Shown here: one piece after another, positions 32,946 through 44,540 of the stretch
Layout of the letters: each line of letters opens with the position of its first letter
Position numbering within the stretch: the first letter of the stretch is position 1
From: Aralia elata
Taxonomy: Eukaryota; Streptophyta; Magnoliopsida; Apiales; Araliaceae
DNA length: 64,000 bases
Assembly: GCA_034770075.1 (NCBI GenBank)
Contig: CM068388.1
Location: 65,272,889 to 65,336,888 of the forward strand
Reading direction: 5' to 3'
The notes under the pieces: generated by a model
Seen by the model: the letters and a program-made list of their open reading frames with translations, nothing else
Told to the model about the DNA's origin: nothing
The model's database searches: none
Translations under genes and position numbers: made by a program

Positions 32946-33812
32946 GGGCCGGGTCTCGTATCCGGTCACCCATCTCGTAATCGCCGGGTCTCGTATCCGG
33001 TCGATCGTCTCGTCGGGGCCGGGTCTCGTATCCGGTCACCCATCTCGTGATCGCCGGGTCTCGTATCCGGTCGATCGTCTCGTCGGGGCCGGGTTTCGTA
33101 TCCGGTCACCCATCTCGTAATCGCCGGGTCTCGTATCTGGTCGATCGTCTTATCGGGGTCGGGTCTCGTATCCGGTCACCCATCTCGTAACCGCCGGGTC
33201 TCGTATCCGGTCGATCGTCTCGTCGTGGCCGGATCTCGTATCCGGTCACCCATCTCGTAATCGCCGGGTCTCGTATCCGGTCGATCGTCTTGTCGGGGCC
33301 GGGTCTCGTATCCGGTCACCCATCTCGTAATCGCCGGGTCTCGTATCCGGTCGATCGTCTCGTCGGGGTCGGGCCTCGTATCCGGTCACCCATCTTGTAA
33401 CCGCCGGGTCTCGTATCTGGTCGATCGTCTCGTCGGGGCCGGGTCTCGTATCCGGTCACCCATCTCGTAACCGCCGGGTCTCGTATCCGGTCGATCGTCT
33501 CGTCGGGGCCGGGTCTCGTATCCGGTCACCCATCTCGTAATCGTCGGGTCTCGTATCCGGTCGATCGTCTCGTCGGGGCCGGGTCTCGTATCCGGTTACC
33601 CATCTCGTAATTGCCGGGTCTCGTATCCGGTCGATCGTCTCGTCGGAGCCGGGTCTCGTATCCGGTCACCCATCTCGTAATCTCCGGGTCTCGTATCCGG
33701 TCGATCGTCTTGTCGGGGCCGGGTTTCGTATCGGATCACCCATCTCGTGATCGCCGGGTCTCGTATCCGGTCGATCGTCTTGTGAGTGCCGGGTCTCGTA
33801 TCCGGTCGCCCG
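32946..33812. repeat. 70-bp tandem array (about 12 units) in the 3' region of element B
   Basis: A higher-order repeat in which two 35-bp variants alternate strictly. The first half is identical (gccgggtctcgtatccggtc); the second is acccatctcgtaatc or gatcgtctcgtcggg. Units differ by scattered single bases. GC-rich, in contrast to the surroundings. The unit has no stop in some frames, which produces long spurious ORFs. Tandem repeats between coding region and 3' LTR are known in Tat elements and can seed satellites. Confidence 0.93.
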
Positions 33813-34587
33813 GTCGAATTGAGAAGCCGTGTTCGATGCCCGATTCATCAAAATCTTGCATTTTTTTACCAAATTATGAGTCAAACGGGCTTTAGAATTG
33901 ATTAAGCTTGGGGGAATCACTGGGCCCAGCCGCAGATGGATCTGCGGCCAGCCGCAGATTTATCTGCGGCCAAGATCGGGCACTTAAGCGGCCAGCCGCT
34001 TCCCAGATCTGTCACTTTTATTCGTACCCCACACGACTTTCTAACCTTTGCACGTCCTTTTTGCCAAAATTTTCAATCTTTTTACAAAAACCGCTCCGGT
34101 TAGATCGATCTACGCGTTACAGGTAACACTTTGATCGATTGTTTTCCAATTTCGTCAATGTTTTGCTATACATTTGCTACTTTGCATGTTTAGAGATATA
34201 AATGTATGCTTTGAAATGTCATGCCATGTATTATTGCATGTATATGCTATGTATCAACTGCACAAGTCATATTTTATGCTCATGATGCGGTCCCACATAT
34301 CTGTTGTTTCTTTTTGACAGAAAATCATGCATTATGGTTTTTCATGTTGCAATTATCCATATAAATGAAACTTTGATCTGTTGTGGCTTGGATTAATTGA
34401 AAAACATGTTAGGTTATGCATAGGATGTCCATTTTATAGACGAAACTCTGTCGATTTTTTTTTTCATGCATATATAGTAAACATGCATCATGTTGCATTA
34501 GTTCTATGATGACGATAGGAAATTTGAATATTTGTGACATAATTCAAAATAGAATTTACCTTCCCCTTCGCCTGTTCTATTTCAGCT
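33813..34587. other. Upstream region of the antisense genes
   Basis: Non-coding. Two perfect palindromes of the LTR type lie at 33929-33948 and 33951-33970 (22-bp spacing), followed by pyrimidine-rich sequence and then AT-rich DNA up to the ATG at 34588. It would serve as promoter and leader for the antisense genes. The part 34130-34480 is AT-rich and featureless to me. Confidence 0.55.
33929..33970. promoter_or_regulatory. Two palindromes shared with the LTR U3
   Basis: Two units of the form GCCGCAGATNNATCTGCGGC, 22 bp apart. The same unit occurs three times in the 5' LTR (48069-48132), in the 3' LTR (29961-30002), in the U3 fragment (32291-32310) and in element C (60725-60766). They lie about 620 bp upstream of the antisense PMD gene, so they may be a shared regulatory site. 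Role inferred. Confidence 0.5.
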
Positions 34588-34893
34588 ATGGATCCTGACG
34601 CTCCTAGCAGCTCCACCGCATCTCGTACTTCGGGGGTTCGCCGTCGTAGGGTTGCACCCGCACCTGCTTTGCCTCGGACCCGCCAGGCTCGTCGACTGGC
34701 GGAGGCTGTCATCCGGCGTGATCACCCTGATGTTGAGGAGGCTGTTCTTCCGGACGCTGCGGTAGAGGGGCCATCCTCCAGCGCACCAGCTCCATCTCCT
34801 CATCGCGCCCTATCTGGCGCCTCTGTGTAGATACCCGATCTATTGGGTCGGGATCTCAGTCGTCACCCCTCAGCATCTCTTGTTGCTAATGAG

Positions 34894-34968
34894 GTATATT
34901 CAATTCTCATCTGAATTTATTCTCACTTTTCGTTCGTATTTGGACTGACCCATTGATGATTTCCACAG
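34894..34968 (+). other. Intron 1 of the antisense PMD-like gene
   Basis: Begins GTATATTC and ends TTTCCACAG, 75 nt, T-rich, phase 0. Removing it joins ...LVANE to VPEFTQP in the same frame. It can persist because the element's sense RNA does not show these splice sites. Confidence 0.6.
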
Positions 34969-35624
34969 GTGCCCGAGTTTACTCAGCCGAGGGGTAACTG
35001 GTTCAATATCTATTCCCTCTACACAGCCTTGCACAGTGATTACCGCGCGGTGGTGGATTCATGGGGCCTTCGTCACTTCTTCACTATCATTCCCCGTCAG
35101 TGCCCCTGGGTTACATGAGGGCCTTATCCGAGCGATGGTTCCACCAGACCCAGTCCCTTCATCTCTTGGACTGCGAGGTTGTGCTGACTCCCTGGGATTG
35201 GAGGTACATCACGGGTATCGAGTTCACTGGATCACGCGTCCCTTTGGATCTTGATATTACTCCAGCAGAGGTCCGAGCTTTACTGGGTTTCGCTGCCGAT
35301 GACCGGGTCTTTAAGGCCCGCAGCATTCGGTCTGGAGCTTTGGTTGTTGATGCCGTTGGAGGCATATATGTGATGCCATTCCCAGCGGATCGAGCCACTC
35401 GTGATATACTGCTCTGCCGTCTGTTTCTGACCATTATGAGGGGTTGTTTCTTAGGGAACAACTCCTCTACCATTCATTTCAGCGTCGTCGGAGCTGTCAG
35501 GGATGTAGACCGGATCGACGACTATGACTGGGGGTCCTTCACCTTTGCTTATTTCCTCCACGGTCTTCGTCTACGTTCGGAGGGACAGACAGATGCTTGG
35601 CTCGGCTTTTACCACTTCTTGCTG

Positions 35625-35723
35625 GTGAGCCCTCTCTTCCTTTTTCTTACTGTACTTCCCTTCATTTCATTTCTCTTTTCTGCATTTGACGGTTACTCAT
35701 GCCTGCCTTGTTTCTGTTCACAG
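35625..35723 (+). other. Intron 2 of the antisense PMD-like gene
   Basis: Begins GTGAGCCC and ends TTCTGTTCACAG, 99 nt, pyrimidine-rich, phase 0. It is a multiple of three without stops, so it could also be read through, but the splice sites are good. The join gives HFLL-FWAYERL, as expected for the family. Confidence 0.6.
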
Positions 35724-36551
35724 TTCTGGGCCTACGAGCGTCTTCCATGCCTGAGGCCTGTCACGACCCTCGGCCTAGATACCTACCCCAGGGGTCGTCG
35801 ATAGCACCACAGCACCCTGGAGGAGGTCCCGGTGTCTGGCAGCTTTGCCCATTGCCGCATTCAGCTGGAGCTGATCACTGCTGCAGAGGTCGTTTGGACT
35901 CCTTATTCTCCTGAGCATCTGGATGTGGGGTTCACAGATGGGTATCCTACTGGCCCGGAGTTCGCACTTTCCACCCGCCGCCTCACTTTGCAGAGTGTCG
36001 GGGGCTGGGTGATGTATCTGGGAGAGCGCGCATTCAGATGCGTTACTGGAGAGATCCGCATTCCTCACTCCCTTCCCTTTACTACCTCCTGGCCGTTGGA
36101 TTCACAGCCTTCGGAGATCATGCTTGCGGGGGAGGATGGTCAGACACTATCTTCGGGTCCCAGTACGAGCGAGCCCTTTCGCATCTGGTGGGTGCCCCGC
36201 ACCATCGGTCCTCAGACTCGGGCCACATTCTTTCTTGGAGACATGGTTCCCGGCTCGGTGATGATGACCGATTGGGCTGCCTGCGTTCGGAGTCCCACTC
36301 ACGCTGAGCAGATTGACACTTTGACCCGCCAGGTGGAGCAACTATCGTTGTATCTTCGGGTGCTAGGTCCGACTCCAGAGGATGCTTACGCATATGATCC
36401 TGACAGTGCGGATTTCGCCACAGGCCCGAGCTCATTTGATGCCCCAGTGCCGCCTTATATCCCGGATATGAACTTCGGTCCTTCGACTTCGACCACTCCA
36501 GGGGATCAGTTCGGGGATCCGGATTTCACAGACGACATTACTTTTGACTAG

Positions 36552-36765
36552 ATCAGGCTAGGATAGGGCTCTTTGTACCTGGACCTGTTAGATGTTTATT
36601 ATCTTTATTTCATGCACTATGTATTGAACTCATTTGTTTATTTATGCACAGTTTTTTTTTTCCTTATGAAATTCAATTGCTCTATTATTAACTGTTCGAT
36701 GCATGCTTTTTATTTATGGATAGAGAATGACCCCTGTACAGTCTTTTTGATACTATTTTTCACAG
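36552..36765 (+). other. Spacer or intron between the two antisense coding units
   Basis: 214 bp, T-rich, ending TTTTTCACAG directly before the ATG of the DUF7745-like unit. This is a good acceptor, so the downstream ATG may be the first codon of an exon joined to upstream sequence. The donor was not identified. The same spacer is present in the duplicated copy (31419-31632). Confidence 0.5.
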
Positions 36766-38331
36766 ATGTCGTCCTCAGATGTCGTGGTACGTTTGGATTC
36801 CATTCCTCCAACAGGGTTGGTCGGCAGTCTCCTCCGCTGGTTGGACAGTTTATTGCCGGCCGACAGGGTTATCGCAGATGGCCTTTTGGGACATTCTTGG
36901 TCCTTATTATCCTTTCAGGTGCCAGCGGGCTTTGTGGAGGGTATCCTGAGCTATTGGGCCCCTGCCCGTCAGGTGTTCAGATTAGGGACAGTAGAGCTGA
37001 CCCCCACTCTCGAGGAGTATGCTCGCTTTACCGGCTTGCCCTTGGATGGTCCTTGTGCCAGGGTTACAGCTGGTTCCATGTGCCGTCAGTTCTTGTCTTT
37101 CACTGGTTTGCGGAGGACAGTCTTGTTATCGGTGATCACATCAGACCATCTGGTTCTCCTTCATTTCTTGATCGACCAATTCGGCTCACCCGACATTTTT
37201 CGTTTACTCTCCGGTGATTTTTTCGTGTCTGAGGAGCGCTGGGGCGCTTTGAGAGTAGACGTTTTGATGGCCTATGTCATTTCAGTTTTGTACTTGCCAG
37301 CCGGACCCGATCAGTTGGATATGCGAGTTGTCGCGGCCGTTAGAGCCCTTTAGGAGGATCACACCATTCTTCCCACGATATTGGCAGATACCTACATGTC
37401 AGCCTCATATTGTCAATCCTTCCGCGGTAGGGTATTCAGAGGGAGCTCTACTTTATTGTATGTGTGGTTCATGAGTCATCTCAGTCCCATCGGCCATTTC
37501 CATCGCCAAGGGTTTTGCTTCAGCCATGACATAGCCACGCAGTTTTCGTTTCGTTCCGTGAGCTGTACTGATGCGGCTTCCTGGGTAGAATTCTTGTCGG
37601 TTATTGAGGATCCTTTTCATCTCCTGATCTACTCGGGTTATTGCTCCTTTATGAGCTTCTTGACTCACGTGCCCAACCTGGATTTCATCCCTATTGCTGG
37701 CTTGAGAGGCGTGACTACTTATCATCCCTTGGCGGTTACAGGGCAGTTTGATCAGATACATGATTTTCATCCTTTCGCGGGCGCAGCCGCCTACCGATTC
37801 CTTATATCATCCCAAACAGATAGAGATCTGCTGCGGGTATACGATCTTTGGTCTCGCAGGATCTTTGCTGAATATAGTGAGAGCTGTCCCATTCAGACAT
37901 TTGCTTACGTACAGTGGTTGCGCGAAGACTCGGATCCGGTTGGTTTGAGTCAGTCTGGGGCCTTTGATGACTCTGGAGTGATTTTCCCAGATGATACCAC
38001 AGATCATTCCATCTCAGCTGATTCTGCCCCTAGTCAGGTTACTGAGGATACCCGACTCCGCCTGGCCTTGATTACTACTGAAGCTGAGAGGGATGCCGCT
38101 CTTGTTGAGAGAGATGATGTCATTCTGGCCAGAGACGCCGCCATTGCTGACAGAGACGCCATTGTATTTCAAACCAGGGCAGTTATAGATGCTCATTCTG
38201 GGACTGTCAGCCGAGCCACTGCTTTATTGGACCGCATCGACATGATGGGGCAGCAGATTGCAGGGGATGCTGATGCTTCAGATCTATCCACCACTTTATC
38301 CATCCTGCTTCAGCTAGTTTCAGATTTGTAG
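36766..38331 (+). pseudogene. Antisense DUF7745-like gene of element B
   Basis: One frame of 521 codons interrupted by a single TAG at 37351-37353 (CAG in the duplicate copy). N-terminal part: PADRVIADGLLGHSWSLL, LTPTLEEYARFTGLPLDG. Middle, after the stop: LADTYMSASYCQ, the LLYVWFMSHL motif, WVEFLSVIED, FIPIAGLRGVTTYHP. The C-terminal part is a charged coiled coil (LITTEAERDAALVERDD, ARDAAIADRDAI) ending QLVSDL. The LTPTLEEY...GLP and ADTY...LLYVW motifs fit the DUF7745 family common in plant retroelements. The function is unknown. It lies opposite to pol, and its 3' end faces the pol 3' end across a conserved spacer. Confidence 0.75.
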
Positions 38332-38842
38332 ATTATTTTATTTCCTGCATAGACTATGTCAGTTTCATCGGTTATCGAAAGAGAAATCTTGTAACAAAAT
38401 GACTTATATATGTAGACATGCATTTAAATTCAGTCATTTTCCCTTTTTTGTCGTATCGTTGCCTTTCATTGGATCCTCATTTTATCCAGCTAACCATGAT
38501 TTTGACATTTTGCCTTCTTTCTCCTCTCAAGTCTTGATGGAGATTTGACAGATATTGCCGCACACCCTGTCGATTTCATCGGACTGGGTTTTAGATTTTT
38601 GCTAACTGTTTGGTTGGATCAGGGTTATGTCATTTGAGATGAAGCTGATTAGGCGGCTGGTTTCGGGAAGGTTTTGAGGGTGTAGGAAGGTTTATCTGGC
38701 TGTTGGGAATTGGTTTTTGTTTAGGGAAAACATTATTTTTAAGGAATCGGACCGTGCCATGATGGCTGCCTACGTACCCCCACAAGTTGGGAGATCAGGT
38801 CCTACGTAGTTCGTTCCTCAAAGAAAAAGGAGAACTGATGAT
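38332..38842. other. Spacer between the antisense gene and pol 3' ends (element B)
   Basis: Non-coding and conserved with 140-653 of element A. It includes the TACGTA-bounded block at 38744-38813 (palindromes at 38771-38776 and 38803-38808). Confidence 0.65.
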
Positions 38843-39520
38843 TCAAGCGTAGAACCGCTTCACTGGGTCGGAATTGAGGGGTTGTGGAAATACCTCACCA
38901 TCCATTTCTTGCAATATGAGGGCTCCTCTGGATAGCACTTTCTTAATCACAAATGGTCCTTCCCAGTTCGGGGCAAACTTCCCCTTGGCTTCGTCTTGAC
39001 AAGGCATGACTCTTTTTAGTACCAAATCATTTTCCTTGAACTTCCGAGGTCTTATCCTTTTGTCGTATGATCGAGAGATCCTTTGTTGATATAACTGACC
39101 GTGCAAAACAGCAGCCACCCTCCTTTCATCAATTAAGGCCAATTGGTCGTATCGACTTTGCATCCAATCCTCCTCGCTTATCTGAGCATCGATCAAGATT
39201 CTGAGGGATGCCATCTCAACCTCAACTGGCAGAACAGCCTCCATTCCATATACCAAAGCATAAAGGGTTGCTCCCGTATAAGTACGCGTTGATGTTCTGT
39301 ATGCCAGCAGGGTGAGGGGTAGCAGATCCGGCCATCCCCGATGATTAGCAGACATTTTTGCCATGATCTTCTTGATATTCTTATTTGCGGCCTCCACTGC
39401 CCCATTCATCTTGGGACGGTAAATGACAGAATTGAGGTGTTTGATCTTAAATTGGTCGCATAATCCCTTCATGAGGGTGTTGTTCAAATTCTTGGCATTG
39501 TCGGAGACCAAAACCTCAGG
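38843..39520 (-). pseudogene. Integrase C-terminal half (element B pol, last segment)
   Basis: In frame with the upstream pol segments but behind the TAA at 39521-39523. It carries the second catalytic Asp region (VSDNAKNLN), the Glu (NGAVEAANKN), and the complete C-terminal tail KFKENDLVLKRV...VKRFYA, without the frameshift seen in A. Pol ends at 38843. Confidence 0.88.
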
Positions 39521-40426
39521 TTACTCGTATCGACAAATGACATTGTTCCTGATGAAACCGACGATGACCTCCTGAGTTACTTTGGGGAAAGAAGCTGCCT
39601 CTACCCATTTAGTGAAGCAGTCGATCATGACGAAAATGAATCGGTGTCCGTTGCTCGCTTTGGTCATACAGTGCAGTTCATTGGGAGGCATATGGATCAC
39701 ATTACCGTGTGCCTGGCATTGGTAACACCGTTTGACATGATCATCGCAGTCGGCTTTCAGTGTTAACCAATAATGCCCCGTTCTCAAGATCTTTTTGGCC
39801 AACATCGGTCCACTCATGTGTGGCCCACACACTCCACCATGTATTTCGTTCATAATCTTTTGGGCCTGCGTCTTATCTACGCATTGCAACAGTCCCAAAC
39901 CAGCATCCCTCTTGTAGAGTGAATCCCCACTCAGGTAAAACTTCATTGCCATCTTTTGAATTCTCATCCTCTCAGCTCGGCTTGCCTGGTCGGGAATGGA
40001 TCTATCCCTTAGGTACTCCCTTATGTCGTGATACCAAGGCTTCCTTGGCACAACTACCTCATCCGATAATACAGCCACATGCTCTTCATATGCTGGGGCA
40101 CTCCGTACTGCTATCTCAATCTGTGGAACCTCTTTTCTTTTGATTATATGGATTAAGGAAGCCAAAGTTGCCAATGCATCAGCAAAATCATTCCGTCCCC
40201 GGGGAATGTGTCGGAAAGCGATATCTTCAAATTCTCGCGTCAATTGGACAACACATCGGTGGTATGGAATCAACCGAAGCTCCTTCGTGCTATACTCCCC
40301 GATCGCCTGTTTGATTACCAGCTCTGAATCCCCAAACACCGCTAGTCTCTTCACTCCCATATCGCGGGCAAAACGGAGTCCCAATATACATCCCTCGTAT
40401 TCAGCTGTGTTGTTTGAATTACTGAA
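39521..40426 (-). pseudogene. Second RNase H (rest) and integrase N-terminal half (element B pol)
   Basis: Begins after the stop at 40427. It encodes the end of the archaeal-like RNase H (FGDSELVIKQ, HIPRGRNDFADALA) and the integrase zinc finger (HMSGPM...HVKRCYQCQ). Then, at about 39662, 54 bp are missing compared with A. The lost 18 residues include the first catalytic Asp (GMDVIGP). The segment ends at the TAA at 39521, where A has CAA. This integrase could not be catalytically active even if the stops were ignored. Confidence 0.88.
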
Positions 40427-40879
40427 CTACAATTTAATGGCCACAGGGTATTGCTCTCCGGTGATAGAGACCAGGACCGCTCCGGCTCCTGCCCCCTCAA
40501 CATTCATGGCACCATCAAAATACAGCTTCCAGAACTGCCCTTTGTCATCACATCTCGTGTGTGATACCCAAAATATATCTTCGCCCGGCAGAGGAGTTTC
40601 TAACGGCTCCATCCCTCCTGATGGCATTTCTGCCAATTGATCTGCAATTCCCTGCCCTTTCATGGCTTTCTGAGTTACGTATACCATGTCGAACTGTTGT
40701 AAGATTAACTGCCATCTTGACAGTCGACAGTTCAGCATGGGCCTCTCAAAAATATATTTCAGGGGATCCATTCTCGATATCAGGTACGTAGTATGCCCAT
40801 GGAGGTAATGTTGTAATCTCCCTGTAGCCCAGGCCAAAGCACAACAGATCCTCTCGATGGGAGTGTAATTTTGTTCACA
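40427..40879 (-). pseudogene. Ty3 RNase H (end) and start of the second RNase H (element B pol)
   Basis: In frame between a TGA at 40880 (CAA in A) and a TAG at 40427 (CGT in A). It contains LHGHTTYLISRMD, LSRWQLILQQFDMVYV, GIADQLAE, then YFDGAMNVEGAGAGAVLVS of the second RNase H. The border that carries a stop in A (2402) is open here (GQFWKL). Confidence 0.88.
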
Positions 40880-42331
40880 TCAGCTAAATCTCTTGCTGAG
40901 ATAGTAGATGGCCTGCTCTTTACCTGCCTCATTCTTCTGTCCCAGCATGCATCCCATCGCAATGGCATTGACCGATATATACATAAACAGAGGGATCCCA
41001 TCCTTCGGGGGTACCAGCACTGGTGCCTCTGTCAGCTGCTTTTTAATGGTCTGAAAGGCTCTCTGACATTGTTCATTCCACTCTTGGGAAGCATCATTCC
41101 TTAGTAGTTTGAAAATCGGCTCGCAAGTAGTCGTCAAGTGGGATATGAAGCGACTGATGAAGTTTATTCTTCCCAGGAATCCTTTTATCTCCTTCTCTGT
41201 GTGAGGTGCCGGCATATCCACAATGGCCTTAATCTTCGCCGGATCCAACTCAATGCCTCGATCACTAACTAGGAATCCCAAGAGCTTACTCGACTGCACT
41301 CCGAAAGCACACTTTGCTGGATTGAGCTTCAAATTATACTTTCTGAGCCGATCGAACAGCTTTTTGAGATGGGTTATATGATCAGATTCTACCCTTGATT
41401 TCACGATAATGTCATCCACGTAAACTTCTATCTCCTTATGCATCATGTCGTGGAACAGGGCCATCATGGCTCTATGATAAGTAGCCCCCGCATTTGTGAG
41501 ACCGAAAGCCAGTCGTCTATAGCAGAAGGTGCCCCAAGGGGTGATGAACGCGGTCTTTTCCCGATCTTCTTCTGCCACCATTATCTGATGATACCCCGCA
41601 AAATAATCAACAAAAGAGTACATCTCGTACTGGGCCGTGTTATCCACTAAGATGTGTATGAAAGGCACCGGGAAGTTATCCTTGAGACTGGCCTTGTTTA
41701 GATCTCTATAGTCTACACATACCCTCACCTTCCCTCCAGGCTTAGCCACTGGGACTACATTGGACAGCCATTCTGGGTAAGTGGACACCATGATGATTCC
41801 AGCCCTGAACTGTTTGATGATCTCTTCCTTCACCTTCAAGCTCCACTCTGGTTTCAACTTTCTTAGTTTCTGCCTGACAGGCCTGAAACCCTCCTTGATG
41901 GGCAACCGGTGTACCACAATGTCGGTGGATAATCCGATCATGTCCTCATGAGACCAGGCAAAGACATCCTCATACTGGCTTAGCAACTTAGTTATTTCTG
42001 CTTTCTGGCTAGGGGTAAGGTCTGTCCCTATCTTGAGTTCTTTTGGCTTGTCAGGGGTTCCGATATCTATGGTGATGGTTTGGTCCAAGTTGGGTTTGGG
42101 TTTATCCTCGACCCATCCTTTGATCTCGTCAGGCGCGTCGTCGTAATCTGTCTCGTCTTGCTCAATGCCCATTAAATCGAAATCCAGCTCAATGTCAAAA
42201 TCATAATCATCATTCAAATTTGAAAGACCGTTTGTTAGACAAGGATTACTCAAATTGGTACACCTGACATGAAACAAAATATTTGTCATATATAAGTTAT
42301 TTTCCACAACGATCACATTTTCAGATAACAT
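40880..42331 (-). pseudogene. pol: Reverse transcriptase-RNase H start (element B pol)
   Basis: 483 codons; the part above 42263 lies in the proposed intron. RT motifs as in A: VCVDYRDLN, FVDYFAGYHQI, FCYRRLAFGL, YVDDIIVKS near 41391-41420, GFLGRINFISRF. It ends within Ty3 RNase H after YYLSKRFS at a TGA. The RT core itself looks intact. Confidence 0.9.
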
Positions 42332-42428
42332 GACGAAACGACATAATTATGCAAAATACAAAGCAACAAAAATAAACTTCTTCATCCTCCCATCCTCTGG
42401 GGTCTACCACCCTGATGTCGGGTTTTAC
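42264..42428 (-). other. Putative pro/RT intron of element B (165 nt)
   Basis: Donor GG|GTAAAA overlaps the gag-pro stop TAA (42425-42427); acceptor TTTCATGTCAG|G at 42264. Same phase and boundaries as in A (4131-4297), 2 nt shorter. Splicing would join protease to RT in frame. Confidence 0.7.
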
Positions 42429-44540
42429 CCTTGTTTGGATATCACTGGTTTCATGGTCCAGTTGTCGACAGTTAGGTCAGATGAAACGCGCTGGATAAAA
42501 GGGGGCCTCACATCGGAAACTTCCCCGATGATTACGGCTACGTCGCCTGAGTCCCTCTTCCTACCTTCTTCAGGAATAATTAGCCCTGCCCAATCGATGA
42601 CAGGTACACCTTGTTGGACTCCCGGTGGCGTGACAACATCCGTCCCCTCTCCATTGCTTGTTAATTGTCCGGGGATATAGCACCTGGTTTCAAACTTTTG
42701 CGCGACCTCTTGTAGGAAACTTTCCTTCTTGGTCGACTCATCACCTGCGGGGTTTAATTTTTCATCCCCTGCCCCAATCACAGGCCTGCTAGTCCCTCGT
42801 TCATTGTTGACCTTAGTCACCGGTTTTCCAGCCAGTCGAGTCAGAGCCGCACCTTGACGGTGTCTCCGTGCTACGCCTTCATGATATCCCAACCCTGCTT
42901 TACCTATCTGCTGTGGTAGTTGAATGGGCTCGGTGATTCCTTGACTGCTCTTTCCTAACCCTTGTCCTGGTTGAAATTTCATTTTCATCATTTCTTTTGC
43001 AACAAAGGTAAGTTCTGGAGAGACCTTAGGTTTCATGGCTGGAGCCCCCAGGCATCTGTAGTGGAGAATGCTGATTTCTAGCGCCTGAAAACTAGCAGGT
43101 GTCGCCGACTCGTCCACATTAATCACTGGCAGGCCATTCCTGGGAGGAGAAGGGTCATCATATTCTGCCGAGATCGTTACCAGATTCCCGTCGATGATTA
43201 GTTTGATTTGCAGGTGTAGCGTGGAAGGAACTGCCCCGGCCATGTGTATCCACGGCCTCCCCAATAACAGGTTATAACTGGCTGCAATGTCTAGGACTTG
43301 GAAAGAGATATCAAAAGTACAAGGTCCTATTTCCACCGGCAATTCTATCTCCCCAATGGTATCCCTCCGGGATCCGTCGAAGGCTCGCACCACTACATGA
43401 CTGGCCCGTAGGCGCTTAGGATTGATGTTCATCTTCTCCAATGTACTAAGGGGACAGATATTCAACGCCGATCCCCCATCAATCAGCACCCCATTCATGA
43501 TATAACCTGAGGAGATTACTGCAATATGCAACGGTTTTCGATGCCCCCTTCCCTCCTTGGGGATATCATCATCTGTAAATGATATTACATCACTCTCCAA
43601 CAGATGGCCCACCAGATGGCCGAAACCTTCCCTGCTAATTTCTTTGGGAACGTATGCCTCCTCCAGGACTTTCGCCAGACTTTTGCAGTGATCACTGGAC
43701 GATAACACCAAATCCATGATTGATGTCAGGGTCGACTCCTCGCTTAATATCTGGATCCCTCTTTCTTCCGGATGATCCATCTTCCTTAAGAATTCCATGG
43801 CTTTTTCCTCGGATATCTTTTCATCTTTCTTTGTTTTGCTTTCGAGGACTCGTCCAGGAAGATATAAGGGATTCCCCTTTGATGTTACCAAATCACAACT
43901 GGCCGCTTCTGTTGACACCCCCCCATAATTCCATGGTACCATTTTTAGACTGTGGACAGGGATTTGCGGTCTCGCTGTAAGGGTGAGGGGTTTCGGAGCT
44001 GCTAACTTGACAGGCCCCTCCATGATATTTCTGCTTACCCCTGCCAGTCTAATTGGCGCTCCCCATGTATTCCCGTGATCACTTATCATGTTGATCATTT
44101 CATCGATTTTCTTTACATAGTTCAGCCTTGACGGCCCCTCGGCTTCACTGGCCTCCGCCACATTGACCCCTCCTCCATCATGCCTTGGCAGGGGATTGAC
44201 TTTAACATTTGGGGAGTCTGGCTGTTCCACCACAATCTCCCCACTATCAATCAAGTTCTGAATTCTGTGCTTCAGCGTCCAACACTCCTGCATATCATGA
44301 CCAGGGGAACCTGAATGGTATGCGCATTTCTTGCTTGGGTCAAACCTTCTTCCATTCGGGTCACTCGGGGGTGCCAAATCAACTATTTTCCTCTGGGCTA
44401 TCAATACTGCCAAAATCCGCTCAACAGGATCCCTGAGTGGGGTGAATACTCGATTTTTTGAGGTCTCGAACCTCCTTCGCCCATCCGCCCTCTGATCAGT
44501 GAAGTTAGGCTGTCGGGATGCACCTATACTGGATGATTGT
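42425..44540 (-). pseudogene. gag: Gag C-terminal part and protease (element B, downstream of frameshift)
   Basis: Open from about 44540 to the stop at 42425. It contains RQPNFTDQRA, a zinc-finger-like CAYHSGSPGHDMQEC near 44300, retropepsin (IDGGSALNICP near 43475; LLLGRPWIH near 43250) and the G-patch-like FQPGQGLGKSSQG near 42960. Its frame differs from the N-terminal gag part because 13 nt are missing at the junction near 44518-44535 relative to A. Confidence 0.88.

Larger units (their letters stand above)
34588..36551 (+). pseudogene. Antisense plant-mobile-domain (PMD)-like gene of element B
   Basis: Three exons can be read. Exon 1 (34588-34893) starts MDPDAPSSSTASRTSG and is basic and Pro/Ala-rich. 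Intron 34894-34968 (GT...AG, phase 0). Exon 2 (34969-35624) holds LYTALHSDYRAVVDSWG, ALSERWFHQTQSLHL, DCEVVLTPWDW and YDWGSFTFAYFLHGL. Intron 35625-35723 (GT...AG, phase 0, no stop). Exon 3 starts FWAYERLPCL and ends DDITFD. The order of motifs fits the PMD family (PF10536-like), found in plant transposons and related host genes. Breaks: TAG at 34828, a 1-nt frameshift near 35090-35115, TAG at 35802. It runs opposite to pol. Molecular function unknown; the family call is by eye. Confidence 0.7.

Noticed and set aside
32946..33812. Possible CRISPR-like array of short repeats
   Set aside because: Units are contiguous, without unique spacers, inside a plant retrotransposon. A satellite-like tandem repeat.
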